Source of the DNA: Owenia fusiformis
Taxonomy: Eukaryota > Annelida > Polychaeta > Sabellida > Oweniidae
Direction: 5' to 3'
Assembly: GCA_903813345.2 (NCBI GenBank)
Contig: CAIIXF020000008.1
Span: forward strand, 6,832,366-6,896,365
DNA length: 64,000 nt
Positions 1 through 11,600 of the stretch are shown here, piece after piece. Positions within the stretch are counted from its first letter, which is position 1. Every line of letters begins with the position of its first letter. A program made the position numbers and the translations under genes. The notes beneath the pieces are model-generated. The model ran no database searches, was not told the DNA's origin, and saw nothing but the letters and a program-made list of their open reading frames with translations.

Positions 1-1493
1 AGTAATTTATTCAAATTGATTTTCTAAAAAATACGTGGATCAATTAACTTCTATAAAATTATAACTGGCAAAAGTGGTTAAAAGATTGAAGACGAGATGA
101 CTAACAAAAATGTTAAATTAAAAATACCAAAACAAGATAAGAAAATGGAAAATGGAAGTAGAAAAGTACTGAAATCGCTAGAATACCTCTAAGTTATTAA
201 AAATAAAAGGCATCTCTAACACCAAAAAGTACATGGAGCCTCAAACTTTGTGACTTTATTTTACCATATTGCCCTTTGTGATTTTGTATTATCTTTATCC
301 AACTGGTACCGTTTCTCATTTATGACCTATACTCTTCTTCATAGTTACTTTAGTGTAGAAAGTGAAAGGCTTTGTTGTCATTGTACGTTTACCTTTAAAA
401 GCACCTGTAAAGATCAAACGTTTAATTAATAAATGTAAACATTAAGTTGTGAACACATAATCTAATAATTATCAGCGACAAAGCCTTCCCATGTCAAACT
501 ACTCAAACATATGAGCAATGTGCGATAAGATACTCATATCATGCTCAGATATAGAAATTCCAATTTCAATTATCAATGACGTAACTTCTGATGTACCGGT
601 ACAAATATTATACTCTTATTAATTAAATTTCGTACTTAATTTTGATTTTTTATCTATAGTCACGTTGGTCTTATGATCATGGCAATATAAAAGCGCGGTC
701 TTTGACTGTTATTGGTATTGCATTATTTAGATATACCTGGTTGTTCCTCGCAGTTAGCTGACTCATGAATTAAGAGAGATTCTTCCCGTATTACGTCAAC
801 CTCTCAATTCCTCTATTCATGTCACGAGTTAAACAATAAACATCCCGTGACATACAAAAGAGAATAAAATAATATAAATTGATGCTCCGGATATCAAGAT
901 CAGACGTTAAATCAGTTAAATTACAATTCATGAGAAATTGGTCGATTGCTAGAACAATGGGTTTAATTAGTGGTGTTACATTATTGCATAAGTTTCTATT
1001 GTGTTCCATGGATATCAAATGGACCAAATACAGATACAAGGAAAAGTAATTCTATCTGATTTTCCAATGAGTTGATACAGTAAATGTTCGTGGGAAACCC
1101 CAAAGCTGTCAAAACAAAGTCACTTAAAATCAAAGCAAAATGACTTGGCATCAATGACATGTGTCCAAGTGCGCATTATCTATTGATACATTTATGGGGG
1201 ATTTCCATATTTTATTTTGGAACGGATCAAAACTTAATAAAATATGGATATTATGCCAATAAATGTATAAACATGAATGACCCCAAATGAAATTGTTAAT
1301 CCACCTGGAATAAAAGAAATACACTCTTTAAACCAGGTAAATGATCAATCGGAACGTGGACGTGCTACATTGTTTATAAATTTTTCCTTTACTTTGCTTA
1401 AATCTCTCCTGGTTCCACGTTCAACCGATGCAATAATTCCTCGTAACTCTAATTGTAAATATCACTTTAAATGATGTCTGTCTATCTTTTCAG
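1..1493 (+). other. Probable intron and 5' flank of the Nkx2.2-type gene
   Basis: No coding exon is visible here. The 3' end is a good acceptor (pyrimidine tract, CAG at 1491-1493). A TATA-like TATAAAAG lies at about 686-693, and could mark an internal promoter. The first exon, which in this family carries the TN motif, is not seen and presumably lies outside the window. Confidence 0.5.
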
Positions 1494-2356
1494 TTCCCGG
1501 TCATATGTCTGCACAGCAAGCACATAGCAATGATAACAACAACAGAGTAGCGCCTGACATAGAGGCACACACTGGCGTCCACCAAGTGAAACTCGAGCGG
1601 GAAAGTGATCATAGCGGTGACGAAGACGAGGGCTCCGACTGCCCACCAAGCCCAACAGAAAGTAAAGACAGTGTTAATACCGATAAAGCAGACTCTAAAA
1701 CAGACGGTAGTACATCGGGAGATCAGCCAGCCAAAAAGGGCAGAAAACGCAGGGTTTTATTTACCAAAGCGCAAACATATGAACTAGAACGCCGATTTAG
1801 GCAGCAACGATATCTATCCGCTCCTGAGCGGGAACATTTAGCAAGTATTATCAGGCTGTCCCCCGTCCAGGTGAAAATTTGGTTTCAGAACCATAGGTAT
1901 AAAATGAAGCGGGCACGACAGGAGAAAGGTTTAGATATGAACCCATTACCATCCCCAAGAAGAGTAGCTGTACCAGTGTTGGTGAGAGACGGTAAACCCT
2001 GCCAACCAAGTAGTATGAACATGAACATGAATGGTAGCATGATGAAAGGACAAGAACTGAGTATGCAGGGCATGGGAATGAACCCTATGAACTCTACGAT
2101 ACCTCGCATGAATGACATGAACTCTCTCAACAGCATGGCCGGCATGACTGGTCTGCCGAATAGTATAGGCTCAAGCAACATGAATACGTCATACATGAAC
2201 AATTCTTACAACATGCCTAGCACAATGAGCTCAATGAATTCAGGCATGAACTCCATGAATTCAGCAATGGGTATGAACTCTATGTCAGGTATGAACAATA
2301 TGTCGGGACTCTCTTCTTATAACCATCTAATGCAGCCCCAAACAAGATGGTGGTAA
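1494..2356 (+). CDS. Nkx2.2: Nkx2.2-type homeobox transcription factor, last coding exon
   Basis: DNA-binding homeodomain protein of the NK2 class; in animals Nkx2.2 acts in the nucleus to pattern ventral neural tissue and endoderm. The exon follows a pyrimidine tract and CAG at 1491-1493 and is open from 1494 to the TAA at 2354-2356. Counting from the ATG at 1505, the homeodomain spans about residues 79-138, with [11 protein letters not shown] in helix 3 and the Tyr54 that marks NK2 proteins. The NK2-specific domain ([16 protein letters not shown]) is at about 151-166; this motif and the homeodomain match the Nkx2.2 rather than the Nkx2.1 type. An acidic stretch (about 31-54) precedes the homeodomain. 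The tail (about 170-283) is extremely rich in Met, Asn and Ser and ends QTRWW. The frame continues upstream of the ATG to the acceptor as xPGHM, so an earlier exon carrying the TN repressor motif is expected; none is visible in bases 1-1490. The family assignment is firm. Confidence 0.93.
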
Positions 2357-3880
2357 AACACATGGTAGCCATAGCAACCTACGGTAACTATGGCAACCGT
2401 TACTAAGGAAACTTCTACACTTGACTTTGCCTACGAACACATCACACCGTAACGTACTCCTGATTCTCTATACCTCTGGTTCTGAGCTACATTTTCTCCT
2501 AGCAGGAGGCCTGCGATGATGATAATCTCACTACATGTTTATAATTACAATGAAATAGTAAAAATGTCAAATCCAACTTTATGTAACCGATCATTGGATT
2601 ATTTCAAAATCTGTTATATTCTGCAAATGTGTCCAATGATAGGTTTCAGGATTTGCAGATTCTACATTCTCACTTGCAGTCAAAACATGTTGTGATGCTA
2701 GTTGTAGGCATAGTTGCTCAAGTATGAAGGTTCAACGCCAAAGTGACGCCATATTAATTTATTCAGCTACTGTCATGGTAACTACTCATTGATACATGTG
2801 TTAAATAATGTGTAAATAATATGTATGTATAAAGCCTAGTTATAAAACAAACCGCCATAATTCAAGAATTAAAATATGATTCTCAAAAATCAAAATTAAA
2901 ATCATTCCATGACAATGAGATGCAGTACAACTACAACGATTTATGTTCACAAGTATTTAAACACATATTGATTCCAATATTTGGGCATAATTCTTGATTA
3001 TGCATAATTATTTTAACATGTATATGTATATATATGTATGAGGATCGATCATTTTATTTTTGAGATGTGTAGTATACATGTACATTCCAACCAAATGCAC
3101 ATATCATTGTACATTCCGAAATGATGTTTGTCTGTTTGTATGTTTTATTAATACATAGATATAAGTAATTGTACTAAAGCGTTTATGTGGTCTTAATTTT
3201 GAAATGTAATTTAAAAGAAACGATCTCAGACATGGGACAATTCGAACTTCTCAGAATTCCTTACCACCTGTAGGAAGAATAACCAGACATATTTCCAATA
3301 CATCTTTGTCAGTCAAAAATTAAATCATCCATCATTTATAGACAAAGACATAGTGTCAATTGTTCAGCTTTCTTGTTGTCCCTAAGAATTGACATAGCCT
3401 GCTAAACACACCAAACTTTGAGTAAGTCAATTTTTGGAACAACAAAAACGCATTTTGGCAAAATTTGTTGCTGTCATAAAAGCTGGGTATTTTGTTAGGT
3501 AAATATGTTAAGTAAACGAAAACGTAAATCAATTTTGTATTTTGACATTGTCAATGTTTGCTTGTATCAGTGATTGTCATCAAAAATCAGGTTTGATCTA
3601 GCGAGCTGAAAGGTGTGTACAGCATGATGATGTTGCTCTATGCAGTGATTTTTCATTACTTTGACATGAGTTTATTTCATAATTAGCAGAAGAGCGTCTC
3701 CGAGAATGGAAAAGCGTCTCCCTAATGAGTAAAGAGAAGACTTATCGTGTTTAAGAGCTATATGTTAATATTAAGTTAGCATTTAATAGATTTATGTATG
3801 TCATTCTAAGTGCAACCAATCAGAAGGCCATTATAACAAACGTGCAAGATTTACCTTAGAAAAAAATATACGACAATAAA
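2357..3880 (+). other. Probable 3'UTR of the Nkx2.2-type gene
   Basis: AT-rich sequence after the stop codon, with no further exon seen. A canonical AATAAA at 3875-3880 is a possible polyadenylation signal; a TATAAA at about 2829 is a weaker option. The true end of the transcript cannot be told from sequence alone. Confidence 0.3.
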
Positions 3881-6800
3881 AGACTTTGATCAATATAATT
3901 GCCATTTATGTTGTTACAAACCACAAAACCGTCAGTTCCTAATCCTTCCTCTAAAACAGGGACGTTACCTGGGCATGGAGCTATATAACTACAACTATAT
4001 AGCTATTGAACTTACTTTGGTGTCATTTTTCATTGGGATATAGTGAATATATTTGTTTGAGAAAGTTTCCTCCTCATTCTTATTGTAAATAAAGGAATTT
4101 CCCTTACTTCTATTATTAACATCTCGCGAGTTGCTCAAAACCGTTCGTCCTGAACACATAATTCCCAACAGGAAATTAAACTCCATATTTTTTCAGCGGC
4201 TGTAATTTTTTTGCAACAAAAACATAATTTAATTACGCCCTTTTTAATGATTCCGTCTTTTATAGAGTTCACGTTGTTATTATTACATATAATTAGATTT
4301 CATTTCTATTATACCTGAACGGTATTATCAGAAATAGAAACCTGTCTTTACCTGGACGATGTTATGACGGGAAGGACTGTTTAGACAGGAACAGGATCTT
4401 TTGAGATCTTGTTGACTCAACTCTTCATTGCGCGTACTCCATCCAGATATCTCTAAAATAACACAAACGTATTCTAATTCACTATTCTATGCTAACTAGT
4501 ATTTTTCAAGCAGTTCAAGTGTTCTATATTCCACATTTCAAGTTTGTATACGGCAAGTCTGAAAAGCTCATCGAATTAATCTGTGTATCTACACTTTACA
4601 AATCTCAACTACCTATTCGTGAATAATATCCCCACTCTAGAAAAATATTATCGTTTCTTTCAAGACTTTCTCTTAGAATTAGAAGAGAGAACATTATTAG
4701 TACACAAAATAAACATCATAATTCTTAGCTCAATCTATGGCTTGTTTTATGCTTTTTACTGGCGCGTTTTACAAATATAAATCATGATCTTTGTGTTCGA
4801 CTCGAGGATTCTCATTCCAAAGTCTGTATTCATCAATAGCTATTTGATTAAGAATCTCTATGCCTACTTCGCGAAACTTCCGGCAATATTTCATATTCGC
4901 TTGCTAACCGTTAACTGAAGTCATAAAGGAAACCAGAGGGAATTTCTAGATCTTGTCACAATCTCGTTGAATACAACCCAAGGCTAAAACAACATAGATT
5001 AATGTAGTTAGCACAGTTCAAAAAATTTACTCAGTTATCGTAAAAATTGTGAATATTTAATTATGTTTCAACTATTCCCAACTCCATGTGTAAGTCCGAA
5101 ATACAATATTTGGAAAATATCAACATTTTTCAAAGAATATCATATGCTTTGCCTCTTAATTATGATCAGACAAAATAATTAAGTTAACTTTAGTCTTCTT
5201 ATGGTTTCCTGAATGATATGTGTTGTCTAGATGCTAATATGTGTATAAGAGAATATACAACTATGTGTTTTCTGTCGGTGGCACACAACGGGTGCGTCAA
5301 TTTAAAATACAATGATATTGCTTAAAATACAATCTGAAATAAAATCGATACCATCACTTAACATCCTACAGTTGAGTCGTTTTATAAAATAAGAGCAATT
5401 CTTTTTAAATTCACCGTTTGCTAATTGGCTCAAATTTTGTTTTCTTCGGACATAATTTTTTTCGAGATATCAGGATCAGGCATGGAGATTTTTCACATTG
5501 TTGTTTACAAGTCGAGTCGTATTCGAGCGACTGTGTCAATGGAAGGTCCTTGTCAAATTTCGGCAGTTCTACTGTCAAGCTTGCGTGTATACACACTACA
5601 CAGTTAACACATTCAAGTTCAATATCATCAAAGTACAATGGCTTCATTCCCACTCAAATGCTTATGTTTTACTGCCTAAGAATTTCAAGTGAACATTTTC
5701 CTAATTTTAGAATGATGATGCCTTCTGTGTGCGAGATTGTGTTAGACAGATGAGCTCTTGTTCTTTTTGTGTATTTACTGTCAGTTCATCAAAGATCTGT
5801 CTAGTAGCTGTGAATATATGCAACATAGAATGTCTGCTCTCTATTTGCTATCAATGTCTGCAAAATCAAAATCATAATTTTAATAATAAATTCATTTTCA
5901 TACCAAGGTTTTTTATTTGTACCTTCACCATAAGTGTTTTAAAATTCAAATAATTGCGCTCTTTTGTGAATGAACCTAGTGTTTGTTGACTTTGATGAAA
6001 ACTGAAAAGATGGCTGGAAGAGAAGCAAGAATGCACAGATGTATCGTCAAGAGGTTTCTTTCAAACGATAATGTTCTCATAAAATTCACAAATTTATTCT
6101 AAACTGAGTAATCAATCAAGAAGGGGGACAAAGTAAGGACCTGCGAACGTTCCATGAATGGCCAGCGTACGTGTCAGGGTAAAAGAATTAACGGTCTTTC
6201 AGCGCTAAAATTTATTTTAAAATTGAATGCCGTGTTCTCTCGGTTTCATCCTCCTTGCTTCTTATATATTCCAATCTCAAGTACCCACCATAGAAAACTG
6301 TTTAATAATCACCAAAGTTGAACGTCCATCTTTTTCTTTCTTCAACGTCGTTTTAATGAATATTTTCAAAAACATATCATTTTCTATATTTTATGAGAAC
6401 TACACGTGACTGTGTTGTATACAAAAGCAGTAAAAGTGAAAGGAAGAAAATGGATTCGCGCCATAGCCATCAATCAGCTCAAAATATCACATAAAAATCA
6501 AAATTTAAATGTTTGACGACACTATCTTTCCAACAAAATGTCTTTATTCCGTATAATTTACAGTTTGATTGATTCAATCAAAATGATGACCATATCTTTC
6601 AATAAATGGTTATATCGAGATATGATCTTATATATTTTATGGATAATACTTATGACAGGACTTAGCATGGAACTTTAAATTGAAAATAATGCAAAACCTT
6701 TTAGAGATCATACTAAAAGGCTAATGAACAGCATCATGGATACAGCACTTGTCAATCCAACAATCAGTGAAACATTTTAGCAGCATGAGTGCAAGGGGTA

Positions 6801-9400
6801 ATATTTGAAACACACAAAGTCATAAATATCCAAAATAACCAAATATGTATGAGTGTCTTTGTACACGGTGCAACAATCAAACAAGGCATTAACGTGTAAA
6901 ATATCGACACCTGCCATTTGTTACAGACGCCGAACTTCGAACGCCGTAACTTGTGGTGGAGACATAAAATGGTACTCAAAACTTCATTAGAAGATCGAAG
7001 CAAAGTTTTGTACTTCTCATAACGTTAGTAATAATAGAAAACTCAAGAGGTAAGCCAGACCATAAATATGTTACGACAGAAATTCTATAAGTTCAGCAAA
7101 ATCAAATCGTTCTCATATCCACTTATGAACGCTTACAACTGTACAAGTAAGCCAGGGCTTCTTGAAATAACGAACCAGTAGAATCAAGTGAGGCAGTATG
7201 CAAATCAGGTGCGCTTGAGATGACGGTCGTTTCCTCCTAAGTTAGTTTCTATTTGTTCACCAATTCTGGCCAAAGCATTTGAAAACATTAAGCTGGCTCT
7301 TGCATGCAGATACCCCTTCAAGCCAAACAATAATACAAGTTCAGAAATTACTAGACAATGACTTAATATCGAAAGCTCCATTATAGCTGTAATTTAGTTA
7401 AGTATGCCCGTCGATTATTAAAGTAAAAATCAATAAAAACTACTAGATATGAAGAATGCTGAAATTGAGAATAAATCGAGAGGAATGATCAGAATGTGAC
7501 AATGATGATATAACTGATCCGAGAGGCTTCATCAACTTTTCCCCCGTTTGACATGCCAATTGTTTGACTTGCCCTCTATTTGCCGTGCCACCTTTTGACT
7601 TTGCCATGTTTGGTTTTTATCTCTTTCTCAAGCATTACTCCAACCGCGTTCTGTTTTAACTCTGTCATCATGGTACATGATGTTAGGATAAGCACGTGCT
7701 ATTGTTAAAATAGAGAAGAGCATTTTGCTATTTAGCTGAGTTTAACATTATTGTTTCTCTCAGTAAATCATGAGACTATTTTTTTAAAACTGGGACAAGG
7801 AGCTACATGACGCATAAGACTAAGAAACTTGATGCAAAGCTACTTTATACTTAAATCGTATGTAAAGTTAGAGATTAACCTATGGTAAAGACACACTGAG
7901 ATTTCTTTCTAGGTGTGTTATGATCGAGAGTTCGAGTCCTTATGGGGCAGAATCTGTGAATCGTAGAGTCATAAACTATGCATGGCTGCTACCATTAATT
8001 TAACTCCGGAGCCCGTTCCATCTCTCGGTATCATCGTTCAAAGCTAATCATAGGCCTATTTAGCTAAAACGTCTTTATTAACAGATCATGTAGTTAACAA
8101 TAAAGTGTAGGGTTAATGATTAAAACCAACTCATTAGAGCTGTCGACGGGGATTGTTGCAAGCAATTTCATTATTAAGCGTCTAATGGAAGCCGGGAATA
8201 AAGATCTAGACGAGATGGAAATCCCTTCAATTTTCTCCAGGTACAAAGATCCGGCTACATACTAGCATGTAATTCTAGCTAATGAGAATAAATTGGAATG
8301 CATTACATATAAATGTCTGTTCAAGTCTGCATGTGTTTCTCACCCACGCTCATGGCACTGAAATGTGATTGAATCATAAACATTGATATTTGCAGTAAAT
8401 CAAACATTATAAAAACAAAAAATTAAAATAGCAATCTTAGAGTTTAGTCATTTCGATTAATAAATCTCTGGTTCCTCGACATGACCAATGACACATTTAA
8501 AGTAACAGGAACATTATGAAAAAGCCTTTTTGTTGACTATGGCTTGTTATCCTGGTACTATTATATGTGTTGAAAGTAGCATAATAGTCTACAGTGACGC
8601 ATAAAACAGAAAAGGATAATAAAAATTAAATGATCAATCCAGATTTGAACTTGACCCTACTAATTTATTGACTAATCAGCTATTGAGAACATTTTGAAAA
8701 CACATTTTATCAGTATTTTTGCAAAATTTGATTCAATTCATAAAGTCATCAATAAAGTGGATAAAACCCTAATTGTTTGGTAAGGCCATGGGCTTTCAAT
8801 TAGATAATTCTAGTTGAAAGCCCATGGTAGGGCTATTTCCTTAACATTATACAAAATGTGACAATGATGATATAACTAATCCAAGAGTTATAATATGATA
8901 TGTTGATCTAAAATAATGATCTTCTCACGAAAAATAACCTGATTCCTACTGTTTAGAAAATACGCACAATATTGAGGTCGAATACTTTAATAATAACATT
9001 ATATAGCTGACGCTCATCGGAACTTCACTTTACATCCGGGTCCTGATTCATGTCAGTTAAAATTAATACATGGCAAAACAATGTACGTTCGACCTAAAAA
9101 TAACAAAATATAAACGTCGAAGTCGAAGTTTTATCCAATATTTGCTTTGTTTACCGTTGTAAATAGGAACCGGTGGCCATTAAATACTGTAACAATCTCA
9201 TATTGACAAACTGGGAAATCCTGTACTTTGTGAGAAACGATTTTTAGACGAGGACAAGATATGAAAAAACCTTAAAAGGAATCTCAAACATGTCATTTGT
9301 CAGTAAAACAACAATACACATACGTGTAGAACCTTGTTTAATCTGTCTGTTGACAATGCCTATACTTAGCTTTCCGAATGTTGCCCAGTGCGAACTTTTT
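3881..9400. other. Gene-free, AT-rich intergenic DNA
   Basis: No supportable gene. Only short open frames occur, including a pair overlapping on both strands at 5.4-5.75 kb. About 36 bp (aatgtgacaatgatgatata and following bases) at roughly 7493-7528 recurs at about 8856-8891. Part of 6.85-6.98 kb resembles 22.06-22.2 kb, so it is a dispersed repeat. Confidence 0.5.
8786..8827. repeat. 42-bp hairpin, first of two copies
   Basis: Inverted repeat whose arms start and end with CCATGG: CCATGGGCTTTCAATTAG, a short AT spacer, then CTAGTTGAAAGCCCATGG. A second copy with a shorter loop is at 53205-53241. Probably the core of a palindromic transposon remnant. Confidence 0.7.
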
Positions 9401-9448
9401 TGGTCAGATGATTTTCCAAAATACACGTGTTATTTGGGTGTGGTTATG

Positions 9449-9882
9449 TTGCAGATGCTACAAAAAAATATATGTACGACCTACAGCTGAAGCTAGTACT
9501 GCATCCTCCCAAGGGAAACAAAGGGCAATATTTTGTGAAGACGAATTCATACCTGACCATATCAAATATAAAACAAGTGTCAGGACAATGTGAAGATAAA
9601 TATGTTCGGTAGTTTTTAGAACTATTAACAAACACTAAACAAACAATCGACCAAATAAAGAAGTCCCAGGAAACGGTAGAATCAGCTAAAAGCATATATG
9701 TTTTGAATGTAAACACAAGACCAGTGGATGACCGTTCATTCAGAATGGTCCCAGCATGTAGACAAATGGAATACAGAAACGGCAACATCAATACAACAAA
9801 AAAGACACGGATTATCACGGTAGAAAAGAAAGAAAACATTTTAGACCGGAAGGTGAGATTACAAAGTACATTTTGCACATAA
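9449..9882 (+). pseudogene. Broken open frame of unknown origin
   Basis: One forward frame is open for roughly 430 bp apart from a single TAG at 9610-9612, and ends at a TAA near 9882. The reading includes DLQLKLVLHPPKG and, after the stop, TRPVDDRSFRMVPACRQME; its composition looks protein-like. A possible acceptor (gttgcag) sits at the left edge. The opposite strand is also open over 9444-9878 (144 codons), so openness alone proves little. No family is recognised. It could be an exon, a decayed retrogene or chance. Confidence 0.25.
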
Positions 9883-9996
9883 AGTATTGTTTAAATAAAA
9901 TCATTGATGAAAAGAGAACAGTCATTCTTCAATAGAAGTCTCACATCGGGCTACGCTCGCATTCGGGGAGAAACCTTCGATATATCGACGTCACTG

Positions 9997-11600
9997 TTGT
10001 ATTGTATTGTATATCTTTATTGCCCATAATAAAATGGAGATACAATTTATATGTACAGTGATGTAAAATAAAAGTACAAAATTATGACAAAATTATATAC
10101 ATATTAGACGTATAAAAACTATTCAATGAGCAAAATGCTCGTACGGTTGAGTCAGGCACTGTAAGTGTCTCAAACACAGTCACTGTTAGACCGTGCTTTA
10201 TATTGTTTGAAAATAATTTGTGATATCTCTTTTAAGAGAACAATTGCATTTGGATTTGGCACAACATTTATCCCAAGAATTGTATAGAACGAAAACTCGA
10301 AATTGTGCTTACTAAAACATTCCTTAAGTTCTTGCCTGTATATGGAGTATTGTGCAGCAGAGCAATGCATTAAGAAATGTTCAACCGTCTCTAACTGGAA
10401 TGAGTTACAAAGTTTACATCGTTTACACTGATCTTCACCTCCTCTATTCTTATAGTTCAAGTTGTGCTCACCTACCAATAGTCTAAACATTAGTTTACAA
10501 GAGTCTGTTGCCCGTTGAAAATTTTGAGCAACGATCCACCATATATTAGGATCCAATGTAATACAAACATTTTTTCTAAAATCTGCAAGACTGCTGTACA
10601 TGATTGACTGAATAGACGTTCTATAAATTTGGCTGTGTGAAACATTGGCGAAAACTAATCTTTTCCATTGGCCTTTACTTATCACAATATTACAATCTAA
10701 CATATTCTGAATAATCTCTCTAAATCCATACCTCATAGCACATTGCAACATTGATGCCATGGGTGAAAATATTTTGGTATTTTTAAACCCTTCATGTAAG
10801 AATTTTGTCAAACGTATTACAAGTAATCTTTTGTAAACATTCTTATATGATAACTGAATAAGACTCCACAAGAACATCATTCTTAAAAAATCTATATACA
10901 AGTCGATGTCTAACCACCCTAGGGTCACTGTAGAAATGGAATTGCTAGCAGATCTAGGCAAGGACTGGATCCTTCGCCCAATATCACGTTGTGTTTTATT
11001 AATAGTTTCAATGTCCTTCTGCTGATAATTCACAACTGGGGCAGCATAGGTCATACATGGAATTGAATAAGTTTTATACAGTTTAGATGCAGAAATTGGA
11101 GTTAAACCTCCACATTTATTTCCAATACCAAGTAATGAGTAAAATTGCTTTCTTCCCTTAGAACATTTTTCTTCTACATATGTTGAGACATCATTCTTGG
11201 AGGACAGAGGTACACCTACATGTACTTGATAATCTGATTTTTCAATTGCCTCACCTCCAATACTCAAACTGTGATTAACATGTAAGTTTTTATTGTCATT
11301 AAAGGTCATATATGCACATTTTTGTGGATGAACTTGGTACCTCCATTTGTTGCTATGATGTGTAAGATGATTTAGAAGGGTTTGCATTGACATATATGAG
11401 TTTGACAGAATACACATATCATCGGCGTAACATGGACACACACATTTGATATCTGCTACAGATGCACCGGTATGAACTTGCATCATAGTGTCATGTATCG
11501 TTGTATAAGGAAAGGCATGAACTATAATTGATGGGCAAAGTATTTGGGATCAATACAATAGATACTTCCATGATACCATCATCGTGCAGTCATCCACATC
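9997..11600 (-). mobile_element. 5'-truncated non-LTR retrotransposon (LINE)
   Basis: The element reads on the - strand. Its 3' end is a short pentanucleotide tail: on the + strand tgttgtattgtattgt at about 9996-10011, that is (TACAA)n on the element strand, as seen in LINEs that end in short repeats rather than poly(A). It carries the C-terminal reverse transcriptase frame listed separately. Fingers and upstream palm, endonuclease and ORF1 are absent, so it is a typical 5'-truncated insertion. The 5' boundary near 11.5-11.6 kb is approximate; I could not define a target-site duplication. Confidence 0.8.
10170..11486 (-). CDS. LINE reverse transcriptase, C-terminal part
   Basis: About 438 codons remain open, ending TGA at 10170-10172. 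Near the N-terminus is the catalytic YADD box (CYADDMCILS), followed by the thumb-like pattern NKWRYQVHPQKCAYMTF found in non-LTR reverse transcriptases. A cysteine/histidine-rich C-terminal segment (CKRCKLC, then about 18 residues on MHC) resembles the CCHC-like tail of several LINE clades. The expected B-domain (QG..SP) upstream of YADD is not present, so polymerase activity is not expected. The frame has no internal stop, suggesting a fairly recent insertion. The clade (CR1/L2/Jockey-like) is not determined. The ATG used is only the first Met of the open stretch, not a real start. Confidence 0.85.
   Translation of the reverse strand: MMQVHTGASVADIKCVCPCYADDMCILSNSYMSMQTLLNHLTHHSNKWRYQVHPQKCAYMTFNDNKNLHVNHSLSIGGEAIEKSDYQVHVGVPLSSKNDVSTYVEEKCSKGRKQFYSLLGIGNKCGGLTPISASKLYKTYSIPCMTYAAPVVNYQQKDIETINKTQRDIGRRIQSLPRSASNSISTVTLGWLDIDLYIDFLRMMFLWSLIQLSYKNVYKRLLVIRLTKFLHEGFKNTKIFSPMASMLQCAMRYGFREIIQNMLDCNIVISKGQWKRLVFANVSHSQIYRTSIQSIMYSSLADFRKNVCITLDPNIWWIVAQNFQRATDSCKLMFRLLVGEHNLNYKNRGGEDQCKRCKLCNSFQLETVEHFLMHCSAAQYSIYRQELKECFSKHNFEFSFYTILGINVVPNPNAIVLLKEISQIIFKQYKARSNSDCV

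Noticed and set aside
5411-5753. Overlapping frames on both strands near 5.5 kb
   Set aside because: No recognisable family, and overlap in opposite directions makes chance likely.
7910-7950. gagttcgagtcc, similar to a tRNA B box
   Set aside because: No convincing A box or cloverleaf around it; at most a SINE remnant.
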